From the NCBI RefSeq assembly GCF_010671605.1, contig NZ_JAABOO010000003.1:62001-126000 (forward strand): a stretch of DNA of 64,000 nucleotides. The letters are read 5' to 3'. Numbering within the stretch: the first letter of the stretch is position 1; each line of letters starts with the position of its first letter. Under the pieces are notes generated by a model. It made no database searches, was not told where the DNA came from, and saw only the letters and a program-made list of their open reading frames with translations. The position numbers and the translations under genes were made by a program. Shown piece by piece: positions 55,961 to 64,000 of the stretch. The stretch is from Leptobacterium flavescens. Its GTDB lineage: Bacteria > Bacteroidota > Bacteroidia > Flavobacteriales > Flavobacteriaceae.

Positions 55961-56557
55961 TTAGTTTTCAAGAAGTCGCTTTAAATCTAAAAAAGTATGG
56001 TAAGGAGCGGCCACAAGCATAGAATTTAACAGCCATGAAGGCAGACTCCCTCCCGGGTCTCCGTATAGCTGTTGCGTAACTTTAACAAGCCTGCCTACGG
56101 GCTCGATAAGCCAGTAACCTTTAAAGTTCACTATCCTTATAGTATTGTCTTTGGGCGGCAGGATCCCGGACCTGTCGGGGTTGATATCTATCCTGTATCC
56201 TCCTCCATTTAACGGAATTACATTAATATGTGAAACATTGTCCCTGTTTTTTAAGGGCCACGGAAGGTCGTTTTTCATCCAGAAGATATATTCTGTATTC
56301 GAAATGGTCTTTAATTTTTTACTCTCGGGAGTTTTGTAATTCCATTTCCACAAATTATCTCCGTCGGTAATCGTATTAAGAACATTTTCCACTTTGCTGT
56401 CTACCAGCATAACGGCTTTGTATTCGTTAATCTTAGAAGAGTCGAGTTTGCGGGTATAGACCTTTATACCTTTTTTATCTCTTTTAAGGTTCCAGTTCTG
56501 AGAATATACCTGAAGTATACCGCAGATCATAAAGAAAAGAAAGAATCCCTTTTTCAT
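55961..56557 (-). CDS. START domain-like exported protein
   Basis: 198 residues from the ATG at 56557 (MKKGFFLFFMICGILQVYSQ, a signal peptide); an extension to 56644 is unlikely since it runs into rnhA. The pattern WNLKRDKKGIKVYTRKLD, WPLKNRDNVSHINV and GYWLIEPVGRLVKVTQQLYGDPGG resembles START/SRPBCC lipid-binding folds. A lipid-binding role outside the cytoplasm is inferred. It lies 70 bases downstream of rnhA. Confidence 0.75.
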   Translation of the reverse strand: MKKGFFLFFMICGILQVYSQNWNLKRDKKGIKVYTRKLDSSKINEYKAVMLVDSKVENVLNTITDGDNLWKWNYKTPESKKLKTISNTEYIFWMKNDLPWPLKNRDNVSHINVIPLNGGGYRIDINPDRSGILPPKDNTIRIVNFKGYWLIEPVGRLVKVTQQLYGDPGGSLPSWLLNSMLVAAPYHTFLDLKRLLEN

Positions 56558-56627
56558 AGCATCAGGGGGAAATTTTTTGTGTAAATCTAGCAAAATTAAT
56601 ACCAATCTCTTTCTGAGTGTGTTAAAG

Positions 56628-57098
56628 TCATTCTGAAAGTTCAAAACCTTTATCGGGGCTTAGTTTATCTTTTTGAGAAGCCATAACGGCCAGACGATCG
56701 CATCGTTCGTTCTGCGGATGCTGGTTATGACCCTTTATCCAGTGAAGCGTTACCTTGTGTTTTCTGTACTCTTTGAGGAATAGCTTCCAGAGGTCTTCAT
56801 TTTTCTTCCCCTTAAAAGCAGTCCGTTCCCAATTAAATACCCAGCCTTTTTCTACCGCATCTACTATATATTTGGAATCCGAAAAGACCTTTACCCTTGT
56901 ATTGTTCTTTTTAAGTTTTTTGAGCGCCACAATAACGGCCAGTAGTTCCATCCTGTTATTGGTGGTTAAGCGGTAGCCTTTTGAGAATTCCTTCACATAG
57001 GGCTGACCCACCCATTCCATTACAATACCATATCCGCCTGGCCCCGGGTTTCCCCTGCAGGCACCATCCGTATATATATGTACATCAAAATTATTCAT
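56628..57098 (-). CDS. rnhA: Ribonuclease HI
   Basis: Cuts RNA in RNA-DNA hybrids. The start MNNFDVHIYTDGACRGNPGPGGYG at 57098 holds the first catalytic Asp (TDGACRGNPGPG); then TTNNRMELLAVIVAL gives the Glu, VFSDSKYIVDAV the second Asp, and NERCDRLAVMA the last Asp. A five-residue earlier start at 57113 is also possible. It overlaps purN at its 5' end. Confidence 0.95.
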   Translation of the reverse strand: MNNFDVHIYTDGACRGNPGPGGYGIVMEWVGQPYVKEFSKGYRLTTNNRMELLAVIVALKKLKKNNTRVKVFSDSKYIVDAVEKGWVFNWERTAFKGKKNEDLWKLFLKEYRKHKVTLHWIKGHNQHPQNERCDRLAVMASQKDKLSPDKGFELSE

Positions 57099-57657
57099 GA
57101 AGCAGGTTTTCAAGGATCACGGGAAAATGCTCGTATTCCAGTTGGTGGACCTTGGCAGCCACTTCTTCGGGGGAATCCGAAGGAAGTACTTCTGTCCTGG
57201 CCTGAAAGATAATGGCGCCTTCGTCGTAATTCTCATTTACATAATGTATACTGATCCCGGTTTCTTTTTCTCCGTTTTCCACCACTGCTTTGTGAACGTT
57301 CATCCCGTACATGCCTTTGCCTCCGTATTTGGGAAGCAATGCCGGGTGAATATTAACGATCCTGTCCGGGAACTCGGCAATGATCGATTCCGGGAACTTC
57401 CACAGAAAACCGGCCAGAACAATAAGATCCGGATTAAGGCTTTTGAGTAGTTCTTTAATATGATCGTTTTTCAGAAAAGCGGTCCTGTTAAAGGAAAGGG
57501 AACTGATCTTATGTCTTTCCGCACGGTCGAGTACCTTGGCTTCCCTTTTATTAGAAAGGACCATGGCAACAGAAATATGTTCTTTTTCCTTAAAATATTC
57601 AATAATATTTTCGGCATTTGTTCCTGAGCCCGATGCAAAAATGACTATACGTTTCAT
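57091..57657 (-). CDS. purN: Phosphoribosylglycinamide formyltransferase
   Basis: Transfers formyl from 10-formyl-THF to glycinamide ribonucleotide in purine synthesis. Motifs: FASGSGTNAENI, VNIHPALLPKYGGKGMYG (catalytic Asn and His region), and HYVNENYDEGAIIFQ (catalytic Asp in the family). At 188 residues it is normal. It overlaps rnhA; purF lies 2 kb away, so purine genes are partly clustered. Confidence 0.96.
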   Translation of the reverse strand: MKRIVIFASGSGTNAENIIEYFKEKEHISVAMVLSNKREAKVLDRAERHKISSLSFNRTAFLKNDHIKELLKSLNPDLIVLAGFLWKFPESIIAEFPDRIVNIHPALLPKYGGKGMYGMNVHKAVVENGEKETGISIHYVNENYDEGAIIFQARTEVLPSDSPEEVAAKVHQLEYEHFPVILENLLHE

Positions 57658-57780
57658 CTTATCTTTCTAGAATCTGTTGCAAAGAGCAAAAAAAAGAATA
57701 ATTATTAATAAAGTGAAAGCAAAAACAAATTACTTGCAGTTATTTTTAGTAAATTACAAGCACATTTTGAAACTAAAATG

Positions 57781-57809
57781 TTGTTTTAATTCAAAGTTTT
57801 TTATTTTTG
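57781..57809 (+). promoter_or_regulatory. Bacteroidetes-type promoter for acpP-fabF
   Basis: TTG at 57781-57783, an 18-base spacer, TATTTTTG at 57802-57809, with an AT-rich leader of about 30 bases before the acpP ATG. Confidence 0.75.
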
Positions 57810-57840
57810 CCAACAATTTTAAATTTAAAAACAAAAAATT

Positions 57841-58074
57841 ATGTCAGACATTGCATCAAGAGTAAAGGCGATTATCGTAGACAAATTAGGTGTTGATGAA
57901 AACGAAGTAGTGCCGGAAGCAAGCTTCACAAATGATTTAGGAGCAGATTCGTTAGACACTGTAGAATTAATTATGGAGTTCGAAAAAGAATTCGATATTC
58001 AAATTCCAGATGATCAAGCTGAAAATATCGCTACAGTTGGTCAAGCGACTAAATATATTGAAGAAGCAAAATAA
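57841..58074 (+). CDS. acpP: Acyl carrier protein
   Basis: A 77-residue acidic carrier of fatty acid synthesis. The phosphopantetheine serine is Ser37 in [13 protein letters not shown]. It begins 31 bases after the -7 box, and fabF follows after 13 bases. Confidence 0.98.
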   Translation: MSDIASRVKAIIVDKLGVDENEVVPEASFTNDLGADSLDTVELIMEFEKEFDIQIPDDQAENIATVGQATKYIEEAK

Positions 58075-58087
58075 GTAAATATACTTT

Positions 58088-59338
58088 ATGGAATTAAAGC
58101 GAGTTGTAGTCACTGGTCTTGGTGCCTTAACACCCATCGGTAACAATATTTCAGAATATTGGGACGGATTGGTGAATGGTAAAAGCGGTTGTGCGCCTAT
58201 TACCTATTTTGACACCGAAAAATTCAAAACCAAATTCGCTTGCGAAGTCAAAAACTATAATCCTACCGATTTTTTTGACAGAAAGGAAGCTCGTAAACTA
58301 GACAGATTTGCGCAATATGCTTTAATTTCGGCCGGAGAAGCCATAGAAGATGCTAATATCGACCTTGACAAAGTAGACAAGTTCAGGGTTGGTGTTATTT
58401 GGGGAGCTGGAATTGGAGGGTTACAAACCTTCCAGGATGAAGTGGTTAACTTCGCCGAAGGCGATGGGACCCCTAGATTTAATCCGTTCTTTATCCCTAA
58501 AATGATTGCCGATATTGCCCCGGGTAATATCTCTATCAAGCACGGTTTTATGGGACCTAATTATACCACGGTGTCGGCTTGTGCCTCCTCTGCAAATGCT
58601 ATGATAGATGCACTAAACTATATTCGTTTAGGACATTGCGATGTTGTAGTAACAGGAGGAAGTGAAGCAGCAGTGACCCAGGCAGGAATAGGTGGATTTA
58701 ACGCCATGCATGCGCTCTCTACAAGAAATGACGATCCTGAAACAGCATCCAGACCTTTCGACGCCACAAGAGATGGTTTCGTTCTGGGAGAAGGTGCAGG
58801 GGGACTCATTCTGGAAGAGTACGAGCACGCTAAAGCAAGAGGAGCCAAAATATATGCCGAAGTTATCGGTGGAGGTATGTCAAGTGATGCACATCATATG
58901 ACTGCCCCTCACCCCGACGGTGTTGGTGTTGAGCGCGTAATGCTTAATTGTTTAAGAGATGCTGGTTTGGAACCAAAAGATGTAGACGCTATAAACACAC
59001 ACGGAACATCCACTCCTTTAGGAGATGTTGCCGAATTGAAAGCGATCACTAAAGTTTTTGGAGAGCACACAAAAAATATTAATATCAATTCTACCAAATC
59101 TATGACAGGACATTTGCTTGGAGCTGCCGGTGCAGTCGAAGCGATCGCTTCTATCTTAGCTATGGAACACGGTATTGTTCCCCCGACTATAAATCATAGT
59201 ACGGTTGATGAGAATATTGATAGCTCGTTAAACCTTACCTTAAACAAAGCTCAACGCAGAGAAGTTAAAGTTGCTATGAGCAATACTTTCGGATTTGGAG
59301 GACACAACGCTTGTGTTCTATTTAAAAAAATAGATTAA
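58088..59338 (+). CDS. fabF: Beta-ketoacyl-ACP synthase II
   Basis: Elongates acyl-ACP. The catalytic Cys165 lies in TVSACASSANAM, with His in NTHGTSTPLGD and GHLLGAAGAVEAI. At 416 residues it is full length. With acpP it forms the classic acpP-fabF pair; rnc follows after eight bases. A terminator-like hairpin is embedded in the rnc start region (59370-59405). Confidence 0.98.
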   Translation: MELKRVVVTGLGALTPIGNNISEYWDGLVNGKSGCAPITYFDTEKFKTKFACEVKNYNPTDFFDRKEARKLDRFAQYALISAGEAIEDANIDLDKVDKFRVGVIWGAGIGGLQTFQDEVVNFAEGDGTPRFNPFFIPKMIADIAPGNISIKHGFMGPNYTTVSACASSANAMIDALNYIRLGHCDVVVTGGSEAAVTQAGIGGFNAMHALSTRNDDPETASRPFDATRDGFVLGEGAGGLILEEYEHAKARGAKIYAEVIGGGMSSDAHHMTAPHPDGVGVERVMLNCLRDAGLEPKDVDAINTHGTSTPLGDVAELKAITKVFGEHTKNININSTKSMTGHLLGAAGAVEAIASILAMEHGIVPPTINHSTVDENIDSSLNLTLNKAQRREVKVAMSNTFGFGGHNACVLFKKID

Positions 59339-59346
59339 TTTATTGA

Positions 59347-60084
59347 ATGAGTCTCATTCACAAAATATTAAATTCCCGTTCAGATGATGACGGGAATTTT
59401 TTTTTGTTACTCAAAAAAATACTCGGGTTTCAGCCTAAAGAACTCTACTTTTACAGAAAAGCCTTTACGCATCGGTCCATGAATAAAAAGGATAATGATG
59501 GAAATTCCTTAAATTATGAACGATTGGAGTTTCTGGGAGATGCGATGCTGAGTGCAGTGATCTCCAATTATCTTTTTAAACAGGTACCCTCCGGAGATGA
59601 AGGATACCTTACAAAAATGAGGTCTAAGGTAGTAAGTAGAGAACATCTGAACGAGCTGGGAAAAGACCTGGGTCTTATTACCTACCTGGAAAGCAAGATC
59701 CCCAAGAAGAACTTCGGAGATAATATTCACGGAAATATGTTTGAAGCCCTCGTAGGGGCCATTTTCCTGGACAGAGGATATAACTACTGTGCGAAGTTTA
59801 TCAGGAAAAGAGTGATCATTCCTTATATAGATATTGAAAAACTGGAAGGTAAGATCATCAGCTATAAGAGCCTGCTGATAGAATGGAGTCAAAAAGAAAA
59901 AAGGACCTTTAATTTTGAGGTCTATGAGGATAACGGAAATGACCCCGTTAAACATTTTGCCGTTAAGCTTTCACTGGACGGAAAAGTAATCGCCAAGGCC
60001 CGTGCAACTTCAAAGAAAAAGGCGGAAGAAAGAGCTTCCAAAAGGGCATATTATGTACTTCAGGAGCATATAGAGATCAAATAA
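59347..60084 (+). CDS. rnc: Ribonuclease III
   Basis: Cuts double-stranded RNA in rRNA maturation and gene control. The RNase III core motif YERLEFLGDAMLSAVI holds the catalytic Glu/Asp pair, the second metal site lies in HGNMFEALVGAIFLD, and a C-terminal double-stranded RNA-binding domain (about residues 172-242) follows. The start at 59347 is used because ILNSRSDDDGNFF precedes ILGFQPKELYFYRKAFTHRS without a gap. An intrinsic terminator hairpin overlaps codons 8-20. Confidence 0.95.
   Translation: MSLIHKILNSRSDDDGNFFLLLKKILGFQPKELYFYRKAFTHRSMNKKDNDGNSLNYERLEFLGDAMLSAVISNYLFKQVPSGDEGYLTKMRSKVVSREHLNELGKDLGLITYLESKIPKKNFGDNIHGNMFEALVGAIFLDRGYNYCAKFIRKRVIIPYIDIEKLEGKIISYKSLLIEWSQKEKRTFNFEVYEDNGNDPVKHFAVKLSLDGKVIAKARATSKKKAEERASKRAYYVLQEHIEIK
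59370..59405 (+). terminator. Intrinsic terminator inside the rnc coding start
   Basis: A ten-base perfect stem AAATTCCCGT / ACGGGAATTT (loop TCAGATGATG), followed by nine T. It lies 32 bases past the fabF stop and within rnc codons 8-20. It can both end fabF transcripts and limit rnc expression; ribosomes on rnc could prevent it from forming. Confidence 0.8.
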
Positions 60085-60148
60085 AAAGCAACGGAAGATT
60101 ACTAAATCGTTTTCGTATTTAAATTATTATTAAACAAAGAGTTAAAAG

Positions 60149-60179
60149 TTGTTTAGTGTGCTGTAGTGCCCTATATTTA
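60149..60179 (+). promoter_or_regulatory. Putative promoter for the IPExxxVDY gene
   Basis: TTG at 60149-60151, a 20-base spacer, TATATTTA at 60172-60179 (last base off consensus). The start codon follows 19 bases later. Confidence 0.6.
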
Positions 60180-60198
60180 CATTTCCATGTAAAATTAT

Positions 60199-60666
60199 AT
60201 GGCTATTCACAGAATATTAGATGATTTTTATCAACCCAATTACACCCTGATCGCCATCCATAGTTATTTGGAAGATTACCGCTTGGCCTATTTTTTAAAT
60301 TTGTATTTAAAAGCTAAGTTCCAGAAAGCCAGATATAGTATAGATTTCGATAACCAGGCATCCTATTCGCTTTTTGAATGGGAAGATATTTACCTGGATA
60401 CCGAATGGAGCCTGATCTCAAATACTTCTGTTACTGAAGTTGAAACGGATACGGCAATAGGTTTATTTGAGAGCAATACCGCAACGGTTACTAATTATTT
60501 GATACCGGAACATAAGAATGTAGATTACTTTTTGAAGATATCTAACGAAGATAATTTCACAAAGACAGGAGATACCCTGGAGAAGATCAAGAAGATCTCC
60601 CAGGTAACCACAGCATATATGTTAGACCCAAACCAACTAAAATCTAAGAACAATTTAATTTTTTAA
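60199..60666 (+). CDS. IPExxxVDY family protein
   Basis: A 155-residue cytoplasmic protein carrying the motif that names the family, IPEHKNVDYFLKI, near residue 95. Family members are small Bacteroidetes proteins next to pyruvate kinase or fatty acid genes; function unknown. It ends three bases before pyk, so the two are a transcription unit. Confidence 0.85.
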   Translation: MAIHRILDDFYQPNYTLIAIHSYLEDYRLAYFLNLYLKAKFQKARYSIDFDNQASYSLFEWEDIYLDTEWSLISNTSVTEVETDTAIGLFESNTATVTNYLIPEHKNVDYFLKISNEDNFTKTGDTLEKIKKISQVTTAYMLDPNQLKSKNNLIF

Positions 60667-60669
60667 GGA

Positions 60670-62112
60670 ATGCCCAATAGAAAGAAGACGAAAATTGTTG
60701 CAACACTCGGACCCTCAACCAGCAAAAAGGAAATCCTGAGGAATATGATCGAGGCCGGGGCGAATGTATTTCGCATTAATTTTTCCCATGCAAATTATGA
60801 CGATGTAATAGAACGTATAGATATGATCCGCTCCCTGAATGAGGAATTGGGGCAAAATGCAGCTATCCTTGCCGACCTCCAGGGGCCAAAGCTCCGTGTA
60901 GGGGTAATGTCTGAGGAGACCGTGGTGAATGTAGGAGACGAGATCACCTTTGTTACAGGTGAGGAATTCAAAGGAAATTCTGAGCGTGTTTATATGAACT
61001 ACTCTGCTTTCCCCAAAGATGTAAAGGCCGGAGAGAAAATATTGCTGGATGACGGAAAACTTATCTTTGAGGTAGTAACCACCGACGGAGAATCGGAGGT
61101 AAAAGCCAAGGTATTACAGGGCGGGCCACTAAGATCGAAAAAGGGAGTAAACCTGCCGAATACGGATATCTCATTACCCGCACTGACCGAAAAAGATGTT
61201 AAAGATGCCATTTTTGCCATAGAGCAGAAAGTAGACTGGATTGCCCTGTCTTTTGTAAGGCACAGCCAGGACCTTATGGCGCTTCAGAAACTGGTAAAGG
61301 AACATTCGGAGCACAAGATCCCGATCATTGCCAAGATCGAAAAACCCGAAGCGGTAGAAAATATAGATAAGATCGTTGCCTATTGCGACGGACTTATGGT
61401 AGCCAGGGGAGACCTTGGAGTGGAAGTTCCTGCACAGGAGGTACCGCTTATTCAGAAACAATTGGTACTAAGAGCCAAAAAAGCACGTATTCCGGTGATC
61501 ATTGCTACCCAGATGATGGAGAGTATGATTACCAGTCTTACACCTTCCCGTGCTGAGGTGAATGATGTTGCTAATTCCGTAATGGACGGAGCAGACGCAG
61601 TGATGCTTTCCGGAGAGACTTCGGTAGGAAGCTACCCGGTTCAGGTTATAGAGCGTATGGCAAGTATTATAGAAAGCGTTGAGCATTCTTCCCTGATAAA
61701 AGTTCCGCAGGAACCTCCTCATATCAGGACCAAAAGATATATCACCAAATCGGTGTGTTACCATGCCGCTCTGATGGCCAATGAGATCAAGGCAAAGGCA
61801 ATTTCAACCCTTACCAATAGTGGATATACCGCTTTTCAGATCTCGGCCTGGAGGCCCAGCGCACACATCTTGGTGTTTACATCCAACAAACGTATTCTTA
61901 CTCAGCTAAGTCTCTTATGGGGAGTAAAAGCCTTTTATTACGACAAGTTTGTAAGTACTGATGAAACGATAGAAGATGTGAACCGTATTGCCTGCCAGAA
62001 AGGTTTTCTGGATGTAGGCGATATGCTGGTAAGTCTTGCAGCCATGCCTATTCAGGCAAAAGGAATGGTAAATACCCTGAGAGTTACCGAAATAGAAAAC
62101 TGTACCTTTTAA
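60670..62112 (+). CDS. pyk: Pyruvate kinase
   Basis: The last step of glycolysis. Motifs: KIVATLGPSTSK, FRINFSHANYDD, ILADLQGPKLRVG, the active-site segment IPIIAKIEKPEAVENID (catalytic Lys), VARGDLGVEVPAQEVP and SGETSVGSYP. At 480 residues it is the standard bacterial type. A strong terminator follows at 62134. Confidence 0.97.
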   Translation: MPNRKKTKIVATLGPSTSKKEILRNMIEAGANVFRINFSHANYDDVIERIDMIRSLNEELGQNAAILADLQGPKLRVGVMSEETVVNVGDEITFVTGEEFKGNSERVYMNYSAFPKDVKAGEKILLDDGKLIFEVVTTDGESEVKAKVLQGGPLRSKKGVNLPNTDISLPALTEKDVKDAIFAIEQKVDWIALSFVRHSQDLMALQKLVKEHSEHKIPIIAKIEKPEAVENIDKIVAYCDGLMVARGDLGVEVPAQEVPLIQKQLVLRAKKARIPVIIATQMMESMITSLTPSRAEVNDVANSVMDGADAVMLSGETSVGSYPVQVIERMASIIESVEHSSLIKVPQEPPHIRTKRYITKSVCYHAALMANEIKAKAISTLTNSGYTAFQISAWRPSAHILVFTSNKRILTQLSLLWGVKAFYYDKFVSTDETIEDVNRIACQKGFLDVGDMLVSLAAMPIQAKGMVNTLRVTEIENCTF

Positions 62113-62133
62113 GAAGATAGAACATAAATAAAA

Positions 62134-62165
62134 GAGAGGTTGTCTGATGGCAACCTCTTTTTTTA
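62134..62165 (+). terminator. Intrinsic terminator after pyk
   Basis: AGAGGTTG / CAACCTCT with an eight-base loop and eight T. It abuts the stop of the convergent gene at 62168; the A run before the stem lets it work from both sides. Confidence 0.9.
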
Positions 62166-62167
62166 TT

Positions 62168-63925
62168 TTATTTTTTATGATAGGGAGTATAATTTTCCCA
62201 TTCCCATGGGGTAAAAGTGTCGGCGATAGTAACTTCTAGTAATTCTTTAAAAATACCTTCTCCGTTATCGCTATTGGTCATTATTAAAATACCTTTTCCG
62301 GCGCGAGGGAAGACAATGGAATAATGCTGAAAGCCATCTCCGTGCCCTTCTTTAAAGGCAGCTGGCCCGTATGGAGTTTCAAGCAAGCCCCAGCCCAGTC
62401 CGTAACTCAATTTAACCTTGTCATTTAAGGTAGAGTCCTTCTGCGCCAATGGCCCGAATTGTTTTATAGAACGTATCCTAATTTGAGGCCGGAACACCTC
62501 TTCCCAGGATTCTTTGCTGATGATCTTCTGCTGAAAGACAGCTTGCAGAAATTTAGTGTAATCTTCGGAAGTCGTTTCCAAAGTGCTGCCACTCCTGGGT
62601 TCATTATCAGTATCCTTGGAGTGCAAATTACCTATAGTCGTATGCCCATAGGCAAAATCCTTTTCAAAGGAGGTATTCCACTGATAGCTTGAACGGGTCA
62701 TCCCCAAAGGAGCGAATATTTTTTCCTGAGCCAGGTCTTCGAGTGATCTGTTGAGTATTTTCTCAAGAACTACCTGTAAATACACAAAACCTTCTCCCGA
62801 ATAACTATACCTGCTTCCGGGCTCAAAATGCACCCGTAGTTTATGATCAGGCTCAAACCACCTCCAGTTATTGAAACCGGTGGTATGGTCGAGACACATA
62901 CGAGCCGTAATTTTATGATATAAAGAATCTTCCTTTAAAGTAGAAAAGTCATCATGCCACCTGGTTTGGGGTTGGTATTCATAGATCTTTTTAGGGAGGT
63001 ACGATTCCAGAGGAGTGTCCAGATCAATGATGTTTTCTTCTACCAGTTTCATTACAAGTACAGAAAAAACAGCCTTGCTAAGAGAAGCTCCGTACATATT
63101 TGTCGAATCGGTCAATGCCAGCTTTTTTTCATAGTTCTTATACCCGAAATTCTTTTGAAACCTTATTTCCTTATCGTCGAAAATGCTAACTGCCATTCCA
63201 TGCACCTTGCCATCGTGCATAAGCTGTTCAATCTTCGCATTAAGGGAATCAATCGTGATCACAGATCCATCCAAACGGGTAATGTGTGCCTGAGGGTCTG
63301 AGGAAACACAGCTGTTGAGACTTAGTGCCAGAAAGATCAGCACCCCTGCTTTGTTTAATATTTTCTTCTTTCTCAGAAACGGGAATGCCAGCGGATAAAA
63401 ACACTTCTGATGGTTGATCGCATATATTAAATTAAGAATGGTAACTATAGCAGCATACGGAAATACGACAATAAACATAAAAAAGCCAAGCCCGGGAATA
63501 GTGACCAGGCCAATAAGAGAAAGAACAAATAGAATGGTCATACTGATCTGAAAATTAACAACAGCTCTTCCATGCCTGTCGTATAAGCTGTTGTCTTCTC
63601 TTTTGTGTATCCATAAAAAAAGAGGGAACAGAACATTACAAAAGGGAATAATAAGACCGATAATGGGAGTACCATGTATCAGTAAAAGCCATTTTTTTTG
63701 AATGGATTCCTCCTTCGGATCTTCCAGGCCCAACAGATCGTCTATCTCGATTTCAAGGGCCGAAGCGAGTAATTTTACCGTTTGTAAATGCGGATTTACT
63801 TCTCCCTTTTCAATACGCTGTATAGTGCGTATGGTAACCTGGGTCTTTTCCGATAATTCTTCCTGGCTATAACCTTTAAGTTTACGTTGATAAACCAGGT
63901 TCTTTCCAATTAATTGATTTTCCAT
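62168..63925 (-). CDS. Fusion: Xre-type DNA-binding domain, DUF4870-like membrane domain, class C beta-lactamase-like domain
   Basis: 585 residues. Residues 7-62 form a helix-turn-helix (LVYQRKLKGYSQEELSEKTQVTIRTIQRIEKG). Residues 75-190 resemble DUF4870, with membrane helices and DRHGRAVVNFQIS. A lipoprotein-like segment (VLIFLALSLNSC) follows near residue 205, then a serine hydrolase domain to the end. The SxxK motif is SLSK in YGASLSKAVFSVLV; the usual YxN is YSG in RYSYSGEGFV; HGDG replaces KTG. A cytoplasmic DNA-binding part joined to an exported hydrolase is unusual. A near-consensus -7 box TACCTTTA lies about 25 bases upstream. Confidence 0.85.
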   Translation of the reverse strand: MENQLIGKNLVYQRKLKGYSQEELSEKTQVTIRTIQRIEKGEVNPHLQTVKLLASALEIEIDDLLGLEDPKEESIQKKWLLLIHGTPIIGLIIPFCNVLFPLFLWIHKREDNSLYDRHGRAVVNFQISMTILFVLSLIGLVTIPGLGFFMFIVVFPYAAIVTILNLIYAINHQKCFYPLAFPFLRKKKILNKAGVLIFLALSLNSCVSSDPQAHITRLDGSVITIDSLNAKIEQLMHDGKVHGMAVSIFDDKEIRFQKNFGYKNYEKKLALTDSTNMYGASLSKAVFSVLVMKLVEENIIDLDTPLESYLPKKIYEYQPQTRWHDDFSTLKEDSLYHKITARMCLDHTTGFNNWRWFEPDHKLRVHFEPGSRYSYSGEGFVYLQVVLEKILNRSLEDLAQEKIFAPLGMTRSSYQWNTSFEKDFAYGHTTIGNLHSKDTDNEPRSGSTLETTSEDYTKFLQAVFQQKIISKESWEEVFRPQIRIRSIKQFGPLAQKDSTLNDKVKLSYGLGWGLLETPYGPAAFKEGHGDGFQHYSIVFPRAGKGILIMTNSDNGEGIFKELLEVTIADTFTPWEWENYTPYHKK

Positions 63926-64000
63926 TAAACTGATTTTTTGATCGGAATAAAGGTATGATCTATCTTCTGGTTTTTTTACGACATTTAAGTGTCACCTATC

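Noticed and set aside
56558-56644. 29-residue extension of the START-like protein
   Set aside because: It overlaps the end of rnhA and would bury a good signal peptide.
57677-57865. 62-residue lysine-rich frame upstream of acpP
   Set aside because: It reads through the acpP promoter into acpP in the wrong frame and has AT-rich composition typical of intergenic DNA.

Overview
The window is ordinary chromosome from a member of the Bacteroidetes, most likely a Flavobacteriaceae species (class Flavobacteriia). The evidence is the family content (IPExxxVDY protein, 633-residue PurF, OmpA with thrombospondin type 3 repeats, AddA/AddB pair, LytTR protein with membrane helices, thiamine operon using ThiH). 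Genes rarely show a Shine-Dalgarno sequence, and many are preceded by the Bacteroidetes promoter form TTG/TTTG, 18-21 bases, then TAnnTTTG. There is no phage, insertion sequence, CRISPR array or rRNA operon. One tRNA gene (Ala, GGC) is present.

Layout. 1-4.9 kb: end of pdxA, then yceD-rpmF and fabH-accB-accC (fatty acid initiation). 5-7.2 kb: FAD oxidoreductase, monofunctional transglycosylase, Gre-like factor. 7.2-12 kb, minus strand: orphan ABC ATPase, then a module of ADP-ribosylglycohydrolase, KptA and a DUF434 protein, next to a Nudix/NrtR-type regulator whose start region shares a promoter/operator motif with the module. 12-18.3 kb, minus strand: prolyl oligopeptidase, DoxX protein, asd, mscL, alr, tdk. 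18.4-28.8 kb: mixed housekeeping genes (rsmI, recJ, lpxH, queD), two DoxX-like proteins and two lipoprotein hydrolases. 29-35.3 kb: thiamine operon under a TPP riboswitch (thiS, thiC, a TenI/ThiE paralogue, thiD, thiE, thiG, thiH; no thiF), with an unusual heptamer array between thiG and thiH. 35.3-40.7 kb: small membrane proteins, a membrane-bound LytTR regulator, enoyl-CoA hydratase, MATE transporter, GNAT acetyltransferase, UspA. 40.7-42.8 kb: tRNA-Ala and two tandem secreted paralogues of unknown function. 42.8-51.5 kb, minus strand: addB, ompA, kbl, addA. 51.6-53 kb: superoxide dismutase, then an 820-base gene-free stretch holding three near-identical small RNA units. 53-57.7 kb, minus strand: purF, a PfkB kinase, a START protein, rnhA, purN. 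57.8-62.1 kb: acpP, fabF, rnc, IPExxxVDY protein, pyk. 62.2-63.9 kb: a long fusion of an Xre-type DNA-binding domain, membrane helices and a class C beta-lactamase-like domain.

The strongest candidate for something undescribed is the three-copy small RNA array at 52.25-52.96 kb. Each unit is about 72 nt on the minus strand, with a promoter -7 box at fixed spacing, a nearly invariant 5' part, and a terminator whose stem is kept although its loop varies. Second are the ADP-ribose/RNA-repair module with its shared operator, and the DNA-binding/membrane/beta-lactamase fusion. Further regulatory oddities are an intrinsic terminator inside the first codons of rnc, a 17-base inverted repeat over the start codon of a DoxX gene, and the inverted heptamer arrays in the thi operon. 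Everything here comes from reading the sequence; no database search or folding computation was run.
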